In this document: in pieces, positions 1 through 8,929 of the stretch
Layout of the letters: every line of letters starts with the position of its first letter
How positions within the stretch are numbered: the first letter of the stretch is position 1
Assembly (NCBI GenBank): GCA_003963245.1
Contig: RXJX01000014.1
Location: 1-64,000, forward strand
DNA from: Neisseriaceae bacterium
GTDB lineage: Bacteria > Pseudomonadota > Gammaproteobacteria > Burkholderiales > UBA11063
Reading direction: 5' to 3'
DNA length: 64,000 bases
Position numbers and translations under genes: made by a program
Notes under the pieces: generated by a model
Databases searched by the model: none
What the model was told of the DNA's origin: nothing
What the model saw: only the letters and a program-made list of their open reading frames with translations

Positions 1-62
1 CTTGCATGTGTAAAGCACGCCGCCAGCGTTCAATCTGAGCCAGGATCAAACTCTTTCGTTTT
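1..62 (-). rRNA. rrs: 16S ribosomal RNA, 5' end only (partial)
   Basis: The reverse complement contains the universal 27F site AGAGTTTGATCCTGGCTCAG followed by ATTGAACGCTGGCGGCG and TGCTTTACACATGCAAG, which is the start of bacterial 16S rRNA. Only about 60 nt are inside the window; the gene runs off the left edge. The mature 5' end is placed by comparison with E. coli and may be off by a few bases. The TGCTTTACACATGCAAG stretch resembles Neisseriales and is one of the few direct taxonomic clues. Confidence 0.97.
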
Positions 63-368
63 AATCTCTGACTTTTTGAGTCTGAATCCCCATAAGGGAT
101 TCTAGTGGCTTGCGCCACTTCGCTAGACGTCGATAATAGTATATCTCTATACTATATCTATTAATTTCTCAATATTCGGTTTCCCGTTCGACTTCTAACT
201 ATCTGTGTCTAACCCTATCTCTAAGGTCAAACTTTTTTCGTATTTCTTCAATACACTGATAGCTAGATGCCTCACATTTATTGATTGTTTTTTTTGTTAA
301 AGATCTGTTTTGCATACTATTTAATTAACTTGCTTTTTAAAGCTTGCTGTTTTGGTGTGCAGGTCGTT
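63..368 (-). other. 16S rRNA leader region
   Basis: About 300 nt lie between the rRNA promoter and mature 16S. The region has short hairpins near the gene (for example TGGC/GCCA at about 105-118 and AATCCC/GGGATT at about 85-101) of the kind used for RNase III processing, and a boxA-like site. No protein-coding gene is supported here; a 69-codon open frame on the plus strand at 285-494 is chance AT-rich sequence. Confidence 0.7.
294..307 (-). promoter_or_regulatory. boxA-like antitermination site of the rrn leader
   Basis: On the minus strand the sequence reads CAGATCTTTAACAA, which matches the core CTTTAACA of rrn boxA elements bound by NusB/NusE. Its place, about 230 nt upstream of 16S and about 60 nt downstream of the promoter, is as expected for an rrn leader. 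Confidence 0.7.
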
Positions 369-398
369 ATTATCACACGCATAAACGTAAAATGTCAA
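369..398 (-). promoter_or_regulatory. rRNA operon promoter
   Basis: On the minus strand a consensus -35 TTGACA (393-398) is followed after 18 nt by GATAAT (369-374). AT-rich sequence upstream of the -35 (399-430) could act as an UP element. This is the only strong promoter-like signal reading into the 16S leader. Confidence 0.7.
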
Positions 399-598
399 AA
401 TAATTTTGATATTTTTTATTTAAAAAGCACACATCAAAATTACTCCATTATTAAATTCCCTAACTATATCTATAGGATATCAATTAAAATATAATTTTAC
501 CACCTAGAAAATATGTTGTATTTATTTAACAGCAACCATTTAAACAAGATTAATAGAGAATATTTACTTGTTACACCAAAAATATCTAGACCATATGC

Positions 599-1087
599 TC
601 AACTCTCAATGATGATGGTGCAAATTTGGTAGCTGCAATCAGGACTATTTATGAAATTGGTCATGAATATCTATTTAAAGAACTAGTTGCCGATGCTTTC
701 AATGGTACACAAATGTTATTGCCCCACATCAAAAAGCTAAATTTGAAATTTAAATTCAAACGACCCTATTTATTCCGCGGACTCGAAGCTAGTGAATTAT
801 CTGATGGCACACTTAAACATATTTGTCTAGTAACTGTACTCCCAACCCCGCACCCTCCAGAAGCTTTGATTTTAAATGAACCTGAAATGAGTTTACATCC
901 AGACTTAATTCCGCATCTAGCGAAGCTTATTGCAAATGCGAGTAAAAATTCACAAATTATTGTAACTTCTCATTCACGAGAGTTACAAGCGTAATTAACT
1001 ACAAGATACGATGCAAATTTGATTTAACTCGAACTAGGTAACAATGGAACAAAAATATCTGGTGTTGGTAAGTTTGATGAAGAGTGA
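599..1087 (+). pseudogene. Decayed AAA-family ATPase (RecF/OLD-like), C-terminal part
   Basis: One reading frame encodes the C-terminal half of an AAA_21-type ATPase: a DDGANL segment, a signature-like ELSDGTLKH, a Walker-B-like ALILNEPEMSLHP and a switch-like IIVTSHSREL. In-frame stops occur at 992-994 and 1025-1027, while homologous-looking sequence (LELGNNGTKISG) continues in the same frame to a stop at 1085-1087. The N-terminal Walker A region is missing; only the rRNA promoter region lies upstream. The longest intact piece is 626-994. This is a remnant, not a functional gene; the exact family is uncertain. Confidence 0.75.
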
Positions 1088-1157
1088 TTTATTACCGCAG
1101 TGCAGCATCTTATCCACCGCGAAATTACTGCAACTATGCTAGAATATTGCTATCCAA

Positions 1158-1171
1158 TGTTAACGTTAACA
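1158..1171. promoter_or_regulatory. Perfect 14-bp palindrome, probable LacI-family operator upstream of uxuA
   Basis: TGTTAACGTTAACA is a perfect inverted repeat with a central CG, the layout typical of LacI/GalR-family operators. It lies 24 nt upstream of the uxuA start codon, where a bound repressor could block transcription. No LacI-family gene is in the window, so the regulator is not identified. Confidence 0.5.
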
Positions 1172-1195
1172 CACAACAAAGAAAGAGGTATTAAT

Positions 1196-2377
1196 ATGAA
1201 ATATAGCTGGCGCTGGTTTGGCCCACAAGACCCAGTTTCAATCCAAGATGTCCGACAAACAGGAGCAACTGATATAGTATCAGCATTACATCACGTTCCG
1301 AATGGTCAAATTTGGAGTATTGAAGAGATAAAAAAGCGACAGCATGAGGTAGAATGGGACGCCATCAATAGCGAGTCAACTAATCTACGTTGGAGTATTG
1401 TAGAAAGTGTTCCGGTTCATGAAGACATTAAAAAACGTACTGGTAATTATCTGCAATATATTGAAAACTACAAACAAAGCATTCGTAATTTAGCCGAATG
1501 TGGAATTAAAATTGTAATTTATAATTTCATGCCCATAATAGACTGGACGCGGACTGATTTGGCTTATCGTTTACCAAATGGCGTGTTAGCACTTCGCTTT
1601 GACTATTTCGAGTTTGCTGCATTTGACTTGTTTATCCTTAAAAGAGATAATGCTGTAAATGATTATACTCTTGAAGAGCAAACTAAAGCACAAGAAACTT
1701 ATGCTTCAATGACTGAAGAAACTAAACAACGATTAATCAAAAACATTATTGCTGGGTTACCTGGTGCAGAAGAAAGCTTTACCCTCGATCAATTCAAAGA
1801 TGCACTTAATCAATATCGTGAAATAGATGCTGATAAATTACGCAGTAACTTGTTTGCCTTTCTAAAAGAAATTCTGCCAGTTGCCGATGATTGTGGTGTT
1901 AGAGTTGCCATTCACCCTGATGATCCTCCACGCCCAATGTTTGGCTTACCAAGAATACTTAGCAATGAACATGACATCACCCTACTAATGCAACAATTTA
2001 GCAGTAAAAATTGCGGTTTAAATATTTGTGCAGGTTCACTTGGTGCTAGCGCAGACAATGACTTAGAAAAATTTATTCGTAATTGGGGAGAACGTATTCC
2101 TTTTGTCCATTTACGCAGCGTAAAACGCGAAGCTGATGGAAGTTTTTATGAAGATGAACATATCGCCGGAAGCACTAATCTCGCTAAACTGGTTAAAGCC
2201 GTACTGGATGTAGAACAACAAACTGGCAACGAGATTATTATTCGTCCTGATCATGGACATCAAATGCTGGATGATCAGCGCAAAAAAAGCAATCCTGGCT
2301 ATTCATGTATTGGACGCATGAAAGGAATTGCAGAGCTAAAAGGTATGGAATTAGCTATTCGTACTTTTGGCATTTAA
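1196..2377 (+). CDS. uxuA: D-mannonate dehydratase
   Basis: Converts D-mannonate to 2-keto-3-deoxy-D-gluconate (KDG) in the cytosolic glucuronate route. The frame is open from 1100, but the ATG at 1196 is chosen because AGAGG sits just upstream and the family N-terminus (MKYSWRWFGP) begins there; this gives 393 aa, the usual length (E. coli UxuA is 394). Metal-binding segments seen are HPDDPPRP (about residues 240-247), the CAGSLG region (about 280) and RPDHGH (about 350). It opens an operon that ends with an SDR-type mannonate oxidoreductase, the enzyme that makes its substrate. A perfect LacI-like palindrome upstream suggests induction by a sugar-derived ligand. Confidence 0.96.
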   Translation: MKYSWRWFGPQDPVSIQDVRQTGATDIVSALHHVPNGQIWSIEEIKKRQHEVEWDAINSESTNLRWSIVESVPVHEDIKKRTGNYLQYIENYKQSIRNLAECGIKIVIYNFMPIIDWTRTDLAYRLPNGVLALRFDYFEFAAFDLFILKRDNAVNDYTLEEQTKAQETYASMTEETKQRLIKNIIAGLPGAEESFTLDQFKDALNQYREIDADKLRSNLFAFLKEILPVADDCGVRVAIHPDDPPRPMFGLPRILSNEHDITLLMQQFSSKNCGLNICAGSLGASADNDLEKFIRNWGERIPFVHLRSVKREADGSFYEDEHIAGSTNLAKLVKAVLDVEQQTGNEIIIRPDHGHQMLDDQRKKSNPGYSCIGRMKGIAELKGMELAIRTFGI

Positions 2378-2383
2378 TGTATT

Positions 2384-2458
2384 GGGTTGTAGGTAAATGC
2401 TGGTTAATGTAAAGTTTATTATAGTTTTTATTATTTAACAGGCAGCTATTTACAACCC
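2384..2458 (+). other. Stem-loop between uxuA and the downstream glycosidase gene
   Basis: GGGTTGTA (2384-2391) pairs with TACAACCC (2451-2458), and inner bases (TAAAT-GCTG with CAGC-TATT) extend the stem imperfectly. There is no U-run after it, so it is more likely a processing or mRNA-stabilising element, or weak attenuator, than a full terminator. Confidence 0.4.
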
Positions 2459-2481
2459 TAACTATAATTTCGAGAGCTAAG

Positions 2482-5124
2482 ATGACTGATCAAATAGAGC
2501 ACGATTTAAATTTACTGCCTCAATGGGGACCATATACCAAAAAATATATTGGTACTTCACATATTTCCGATAAAGTACATGGTATTAGATTTGATTTAAG
2601 TATTTTTCCCGGAATATACCGGCGTAAAACAGAATTGCCTAATGTAATGTTTGAAACCAATCATTTTCCATGGCGTGCTAATGCGCGTCTTTCACATTAC
2701 TCATTTCGTCATATGATTGAATGGAAAGACCTAGTTTATTGTGACATTGATTATTTACTCCAAGATGAAAACACACAGGCTTTCAAAGCTAACTTCGTTA
2801 ATAATACAAATGTTTCGCAGACACTAGCGCTACATTTTTTAGCATCCATTCATTTCGCAGGTAAAAAAGAATATGAACCAGACAATTATCTGCAACCAGC
2901 AATAGTTAATCTTGTGAAAGACGTCTCATGGATTAACTCTAACCAATATACAAGATATATTAGCAATAAAGTATCGCCAACCGACAACCTAAACCCTGAT
3001 GGAAAATTTAAATACGAAACACTTGAAGATGGCTATGTAAATGGTAGCCGTATAGAGTTTGCACATTCAATTGGCGATAATATTAGTTATGATTTGTCCA
3101 AGACTATCGGTAATGTGATTAAATTACGCTATCACTCCACTCACGACACTTGTATTACCTTAAAACTAGATGAGAATAAGCAACAAGTATTACAATTACC
3201 TAAAAATAATGAGCCGACTTTGATATTGCTAACTAAAATTGACCAGATATATCAGCAAATTACATTGATCGCTAATGAAGACAACACTTTTTATCTTGAT
3301 GGCTTATTAATTGGTAATGAAGATTACATTGATCTAACTACATTTGAATTACTCAATCTGGAAACGACCCCAGAGGTAATTAACTTTAACGATGCATACA
3401 TATTAAAATACCCACAAATATCGCAATATTATGGTATCCGCTTTTTTGCAAGCGACTATGAATTACGTGAATTTATTAGTGACAACTTAGACACCTTTTT
3501 TGCGAAAAATGCCAACGAGCACGTACAAAGAAAATTAATAGACAAGCCCGGAGAGCACCATTATACTAATTGGTACTTGCGCCCATTAAATATTAGGGCA
3601 AATCATCAGCATAACATTTATGGACTAGTGACCTGCGGTAATTATACTGACGTAACTAACAAATTAAAAGAAGCCACATTACACACCCTGCAAAATGACT
3701 TTGATCAATTGACAAAAAAAAGCATATCAGCCACGCTTGGACAACAAATCATTTCTGCGACGATGTTAAGCAATGTAGTTTATCCTGTCTATACCTGTGG
3801 AAAATATATACGCCATAGTACACCCGGTCGCTGGTGGGATTGCTTATACACTTGGGATTCTGGATTTATTGGCTTAGGCTTATTAGAGCTTGATATTGAG
3901 CGTGCTAAAGAAAATTTACGTGTCTATTTAACCTCAGAGCTTGCAGAAAATAAATTTATACATCACGGATCTCCGGTACCAGTTCAATTTTATCTTGCCA
4001 ATGAAATTTTTAATAAATCATCGGATTTAACATTTGTTACTAACATATTTGCTAGTCTATTACAGTACTATCGTTTCCTAAGAGGAAGCATAGGCAGTAG
4101 CAACACAGATCGGTTTAAAAGCGGATTATTACAAACGTGGAGTTATTTTTATAATTCAGGTGGTTGGGATGACTACCCAGCTCAAAAATATTGTCATGAT
4201 AATGACATAATTAAGGATGTAACACCAGTTATTACCACTGCGCATGTAATTAGAGCAGCAAAAATATTGTTCAAATTTGCGATGATTACCAATCATTATC
4301 ATAATGTCATTAATGAACTAAATCATGATATACAAACATTATCATCCAATCTAGACAAATACAGCTGGGATAAGGAGTATGGCTATTACAGTTATGTTAT
4401 GCATGACTCAGATGGAAATGTTGTTAACAAGTTAACTGCACCAGATGGCTCTAACTTTAATCAAGGCTTAGATGGCTTATATCCGCTGATTAGCAACACA
4501 AGTAATGAATCGCAGACAGATCGTATGTTGAAACACCTACAAAACCCTACTGAAATATTTTCGACAATTGGTCTTAGTGCAGTATCGCAAGCTGCTGGTT
4601 ATTATCGCAATGATGGATACTGGAATGGAACAGTTTGGTTTTCACATCAATGGTTCTTTTGGAAAGCCATGTTCGACCATACGCAACATGAGTTTGCAGA
4701 TAAAATTGCCAAAATAGCATTGAACATCTGGGAGCAAGAATGTGCTTTGAGTTATCGTAGTTTAGAGCATTTTGTAATAGAAACCGGACGTGGTGCTGGC
4801 TGGTCGAGTTTTAGTGGATTATCTTGCCCTCAAATTAATTGGTTTCATGCATACTACTGCACATATCGAATTAATCTCGGTTTAGACTGCTCATTATTAG
4901 ATCAAATTAATTCAGAAGACTCGATTTTACTTAATGTGCAAAAATTCACATATAAACCATCATTAATACTATTTGTTATTCCTGATAACTGGAGCAAATT
5001 TAAGTGTTATGTTAATGATCAAATAATTCAGAGCAAAACAACTTTTAGCAAAACGGCCTATTGGTTAGAGTTACCAAATTCTAGCGAAGGTAGCAAGTTC
5101 AATATCTTAATAAAAAGGATCTAG
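2482..5124 (+). CDS. Cytosolic (alpha/alpha)6-barrel glycoside hydrolase, clan GH-G (GH63/GH37-like)
   Basis: An 880-residue protein with no signal peptide. The second half looks like the (alpha/alpha)6 barrel of GH63 and trehalase-type enzymes: RWWDCLYTWDSGF near residue 450, GWDDYP near 560 (matching the GWDD/LDDYP segment that carries the catalytic acid), NGTVWFSHQW near 713, and ETGRGAGWSSFSGLS near 766 (the E...G...F.GWS region that carries the catalytic base). The first half would be the family's beta-rich domain. It lies between uxuA and an MFS porter, with a GH31 enzyme two genes on, so it probably cleaves an imported glucoside-type oligosaccharide. The exact GH family and substrate are not certain. 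Confidence 0.7.
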   Translation: MTDQIEHDLNLLPQWGPYTKKYIGTSHISDKVHGIRFDLSIFPGIYRRKTELPNVMFETNHFPWRANARLSHYSFRHMIEWKDLVYCDIDYLLQDENTQAFKANFVNNTNVSQTLALHFLASIHFAGKKEYEPDNYLQPAIVNLVKDVSWINSNQYTRYISNKVSPTDNLNPDGKFKYETLEDGYVNGSRIEFAHSIGDNISYDLSKTIGNVIKLRYHSTHDTCITLKLDENKQQVLQLPKNNEPTLILLTKIDQIYQQITLIANEDNTFYLDGLLIGNEDYIDLTTFELLNLETTPEVINFNDAYILKYPQISQYYGIRFFASDYELREFISDNLDTFFAKNANEHVQRKLIDKPGEHHYTNWYLRPLNIRANHQHNIYGLVTCGNYTDVTNKLKEATLHTLQNDFDQLTKKSISATLGQQIISATMLSNVVYPVYTCGKYIRHSTPGRWWDCLYTWDSGFIGLGLLELDIERAKENLRVYLTSELAENKFIHHGSPVPVQFYLANEIFNKSSDLTFVTNIFASLLQYYRFLRGSIGSSNTDRFKSGLLQTWSYFYNSGGWDDYPAQKYCHDNDIIKDVTPVITTAHVIRAAKILFKFAMITNHYHNVINELNHDIQTLSSNLDKYSWDKEYGYYSYVMHDSDGNVVNKLTAPDGSNFNQGLDGLYPLISNTSNESQTDRMLKHLQNPTEIFSTIGLSAVSQAAGYYRNDGYWNGTVWFSHQWFFWKAMFDHTQHEFADKIAKIALNIWEQECALSYRSLEHFVIETGRGAGWSSFSGLSCPQINWFHAYYCTYRINLGLDCSLLDQINSEDSILLNVQKFTYKPSLILFVIPDNWSKFKCYVNDQIIQSKTTFSKTAYWLELPNSSEGSKFNILIKRI

Positions 5125-5127
5125 AAT

Positions 5128-6360
5128 ATGAAATTTGCAAAATTTAAAATAATCTTATCCTTCTTTTGCCTAAGTTTTCTAACTTGTGGTTTTCCTATTT
5201 TTATTATGCAGGGAGTCAACTACTACCATATAGATCATGCATCATCTGGAACCTTGGAAGTATATTTCAATTTAACTCGAATCTGTGCCGCTTTTCTAAT
5301 TTTTACACTATTTCTAAAATTTGGTTATCGCCGCCCTATCGGGATCGCTTTTTTAGGTGTTACTCTTGTTGCTGCTTTGCAACCTATTGTTGATTCAATA
5401 TGGACCATTCGCTTATTTATGTTGCTGGTTGGAATTGCTTATGTGACAATCAATGTTGGTTGTTACTCCATGGTAAGTCTGGTAACAAAAAATCAAGCCG
5501 AACATGCCAGTTTTATCAATACTATGGAAGGTTTGCACATGTTTGCCAGTATGCTTGGGATGTGGTTATTTTCTTTCTTCGCCAAAGATGGTAGTAATAG
5601 TTGGTTAAATACGTTTTGGATAATTGCAGCAGTATGTGCAATCATGTCTGCTTTATTTTTATTACACTCAATTGATCATAGACCAGTAGATTTAAAACGC
5701 CCAGAAAACATTTTACAAGTATTGCAGAAGTTACCTAAATATTTATTTACACTACGTGTAGCAATGGCTGTATTCTTATTAATTTGTTATGAATTAATTG
5801 AAGTTGGAATGGGGTCGTGGTTACATAACTTCAATCATGAAGTATTACAACTACCTGAAGCCATTAGTATTCAAATTGGTAGTTTCTTTGTTATGTCGAT
5901 TGCAATTGGGCGCTTAACTGGTGGTTTATTATTTAAATATTTTAAATTTTATCATGTCTTATTAATAAATTATTTATTAGGATTTGTGCTTATTGCTTTT
6001 GCTTTGACCTTATTTAAAGTTGGGCTTGGACATAACACAACATCAATATTCAACGCCCCAATAGTTGCTTTTTTGTTACCTGCATTAGGGCTATTCATTG
6101 GACCGACTTATCCGACAATCACGTCAACTTTATTAAGTAAAATTCCAGCTATTGATCATTCAATCATAATGAGTATGTTAATGATTATTGTTGCTATTGC
6201 AGATAGTGCGTCAACTCGTTTGGTTGGCAGCCTTTTTGGTTCTAGTGGTGGAATTTATGCTGTTGGAATAAGCGTACTATTACCATTGGGAATATTATTT
6301 TTACTTATTTTACCATATGGGATATTGAATAAAAATGCACCAAACATAAACCATCAATAG
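5128..6360 (+). CDS. MFS transporter, sugar-porter-like
   Basis: A 410-residue hydrophobic protein with about 12 predicted membrane segments and a cytoplasmic loop near residues 180-200, consistent with the major facilitator superfamily. It starts 3 nt after the glycosidase gene; the AAAAAGGA ribosome binding site lies inside the end of that gene, so the two are translationally linked. Its location between two glycosidases argues for uptake of the oligosaccharide or release of a product. FucP-like affinity is possible, but no substrate motif was recognised. Confidence 0.8.
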   Translation: MKFAKFKIILSFFCLSFLTCGFPIFIMQGVNYYHIDHASSGTLEVYFNLTRICAAFLIFTLFLKFGYRRPIGIAFLGVTLVAALQPIVDSIWTIRLFMLLVGIAYVTINVGCYSMVSLVTKNQAEHASFINTMEGLHMFASMLGMWLFSFFAKDGSNSWLNTFWIIAAVCAIMSALFLLHSIDHRPVDLKRPENILQVLQKLPKYLFTLRVAMAVFLLICYELIEVGMGSWLHNFNHEVLQLPEAISIQIGSFFVMSIAIGRLTGGLLFKYFKFYHVLLINYLLGFVLIAFALTLFKVGLGHNTTSIFNAPIVAFLLPALGLFIGPTYPTITSTLLSKIPAIDHSIIMSMLMIIVAIADSASTRLVGSLFGSSGGIYAVGISVLLPLGILFLLILPYGILNKNAPNINHQ

Positions 6361-6430
6361 TACAAAAAACAGTAATTTACCTTTATTTATATTTAACATT
6401 AATTTATCTTTTTATTGGTATTGCGAGAAA

Positions 6431-8929
6431 ATGAAAATCCCTAAACAACTAATAAACTGGAAACAAAATCCAGACAATTCAATTTTAATAAGCACTGATA
6501 ATTGTTACAGTAAAATCTATTTATTGACTGAAGATATTATCCGCATCCGTACTTCATTTAGTAACGAGTTTCTTGAAGAGTCTTATGTTCTAACCACCAC
6601 CGCGTGGGAGGATCGTTTTGATGAGTTATTGGCAAATGAACGCAAAAAAATAGCGGCTCTTACTCCCCTTATCGAAGAAGATGAAATATCTTTAACACTA
6701 AAAACAAATACGCTACAAATCATTATTAATAAAGCACCGTACTATATTCAAATTCAAAATAATTCTGGGCAAACGATTTATTCAGACCTCAAATCGCGTC
6801 CATATACACAGGATCAACTTGGTCGGGTTAGCCACTATACTGAGATTGATATTGAACAAGATTGCTTTTATGGTTTTGGTGAAAAAACTGGTGCAATTAA
6901 TAAACTTCGTCGGAGACTAGTACAAAATGCAAAGGATACACTAGGATATGACCCAGAACATAGTGACCCATTGTATAAACACATTCCATTTTATATTAAG
7001 TTAAACCGAGAAACACAGCATGCAGTCGGCTTTTTCTACCATAATACTTACGAGTCAGTATTTGATATGGGTGTAGAGCATAGCAACTATCATCACCGTT
7101 ATAGCTATTTTTGTGCTGATGGTGGTGATTTAGATCTGTTCATTTTAAATGGTCCAAGCATCGCTAACGTTGTTGAACACTACACTGATATCACTGGTAA
7201 ATCGGCAATGTTACCAATCTACGCACTTGGCTATCTTGGTTCAACTATGTACTATGTGGAGTTACCTGAAAATTGTGATAATGAAATAGTTAACTTTGTC
7301 AAAACTTGTCGTGAAGAATTAATTCCGATTGACAATTTTCACCTCTCTTCCGGTTATACGGTTGATGCAAACAATAAGCGTCAGCTATTTACGTGGAATA
7401 ACACAAAATTTAGCAACCCAAGTAAATTTTTTAGCGAAATGCACGCAAATGGAGCACCAGCAACACCGAACATAAAACCGGGTGTATTGTTAACCAATCC
7501 CAATTATGTATCAATGAGTGCCCAGAAAATCTTCATTGGACAATCTGGAGAAAATTCAGAACCCTATGTTGATTATTGGTGGGGCGGCTTAGGCTCTTTT
7601 GTTGATTTTACTAATTCACAAGCGCGTAAAATGTGGAGTGAGTATTTAACTAGTTCACTATTTAATAATGGCGTAACTTCGCTATGGAATGATAATTGTG
7701 AGTATGATTCGTTAACCGATCGTGATATCTGCTGTAATTTCGATGGTAAATTAGCTAAACTTGCACAAGTAAAATCTATTCAACCTAACTTAATGGCATT
7801 TACTGGCTATCAAGCGATGTTAAAGCATAACCCTAATATTCGTCCATACTCGGTTAATCGCGGTGGATTTGCCGGAATTCAACGTTATTCACAAACTTGG
7901 GCTGGAGATAATTATACCTCATGGAAAAGTTTAAAATTCAATATCGCAACGATTTTAGGAATGGGATTATCTGGTGTTGCCAATAATGGCTGCGATATTG
8001 GTGGCTTTTGGGGACCACATCCGGATGCTGAATTATTTGTCCGCTGGGTACAAAATGGTGTTTTCCAGCCACGTTTTTCCATTCACTCCTGCAACACCGA
8101 TAATACAGTAACTGAGCCGTGGATGTATCAGGAATATACTCCGCTTATTCGTGAAGCAATTAATTTACGTTATCGCTTGATGCCCTATTTTTACTCATTG
8201 ATGCGTCAAGCACACCAAAGTGGACACCCGATCATGCGCCCAACTTTTTATGAGTTTCAGCATGATTGTACGACCTATGAGCAAAGTGTCGATTTTATGC
8301 TTGGTAGTGGTTTATTGGTAGCAAATATAGTTGAACAATCCGCAACTAAACGGAAAATTTACTTGCCAAACGGCAACAATTGGTATGATTTTTATACTAT
8401 GCAAAAGTACGCTGGCGGGCAGGAAATTGAAATTTCCGTTGATCTAAGCTCAATCCCATTATTTATTCGTGACTCTGCAATAATTCCATTAACAAAGGAT
8501 GAAGCTCGTTTACAGAGTGGTTATTTCAAGCATCTTAAACTGTTAATCGGTGGTGAAAGTAGTGAATTTCAACTTTATCAGGATGATGGACTGACACAAG
8601 AATATAAAGATGGTGGTTACTCAGAAACAACAATCACCGTTTTAAAATCCGCAGAACAAACCCAAATTAATTTTAAACATAGCGGTAAAGTTACACCTAA
8701 AACACAACATCTTGAGCTGGAATTAATTAACCAAGATAAAGGTCCTTACTGGTTAAGCAGCAATGGTAATAAATTGCAGCATTTCTTGTATCGTGCTAAA
8801 TTTGATGAGGCTCACGAAGGATGGTACTACAGCAACCGTAAAGGTAGTGTTGAAATAAAATTAGCTTTTCCAAACCGCGATAGCCAGCTTATTGTTAGCT
8901 TTGCCCATTTTGATTTGATTGGAATGTAA
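6431..8929 (+). CDS. Glycoside hydrolase family 31 (alpha-glucosidase/alpha-xylosidase type)
   Basis: An 832-residue retaining alpha-glycosidase. Residues near 418-424 read WNDNCEYD, the GH31 nucleophile segment (W-x-D-x-N-E), and WAGDNYTSW near 490 carries the probable acid/base Asp; GCDIGGFWG near 518 is another family signature. The N-terminal beta-sandwich (about residues 1-250) and C-terminal beta domains fit GH31 architecture. There is no signal peptide, so it acts in the cytosol. The stop codon overlaps the next start (TAATG), which ties it to the GPH symporter. The WND(N)xEY variant is common in glucosidases acting on small alpha-glucosides; that substrate is an inference. Confidence 0.93.
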   Translation: MKIPKQLINWKQNPDNSILISTDNCYSKIYLLTEDIIRIRTSFSNEFLEESYVLTTTAWEDRFDELLANERKKIAALTPLIEEDEISLTLKTNTLQIIINKAPYYIQIQNNSGQTIYSDLKSRPYTQDQLGRVSHYTEIDIEQDCFYGFGEKTGAINKLRRRLVQNAKDTLGYDPEHSDPLYKHIPFYIKLNRETQHAVGFFYHNTYESVFDMGVEHSNYHHRYSYFCADGGDLDLFILNGPSIANVVEHYTDITGKSAMLPIYALGYLGSTMYYVELPENCDNEIVNFVKTCREELIPIDNFHLSSGYTVDANNKRQLFTWNNTKFSNPSKFFSEMHANGAPATPNIKPGVLLTNPNYVSMSAQKIFIGQSGENSEPYVDYWWGGLGSFVDFTNSQARKMWSEYLTSSLFNNGVTSLWNDNCEYDSLTDRDICCNFDGKLAKLAQVKSIQPNLMAFTGYQAMLKHNPNIRPYSVNRGGFAGIQRYSQTWAGDNYTSWKSLKFNIATILGMGLSGVANNGCDIGGFWGPHPDAELFVRWVQNGVFQPRFSIHSCNTDNTVTEPWMYQEYTPLIREAINLRYRLMPYFYSLMRQAHQSGHPIMRPTFYEFQHDCTTYEQSVDFMLGSGLLVANIVEQSATKRKIYLPNGNNWYDFYTMQKYAGGQEIEISVDLSSIPLFIRDSAIIPLTKDEARLQSGYFKHLKLLIGGESSEFQLYQDDGLTQEYKDGGYSETTITVLKSAEQTQINFKHSGKVTPKTQHLELELINQDKGPYWLSSNGNKLQHFLYRAKFDEAHEGWYYSNRKGSVEIKLAFPNRDSQLIVSFAHFDLIGM

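Noticed and set aside
285..494. 69-codon open frame on the plus strand
   Set aside because: It lies across the rRNA promoter, boxA and leader; composition is AT-rich chance sequence with no homologue pattern.
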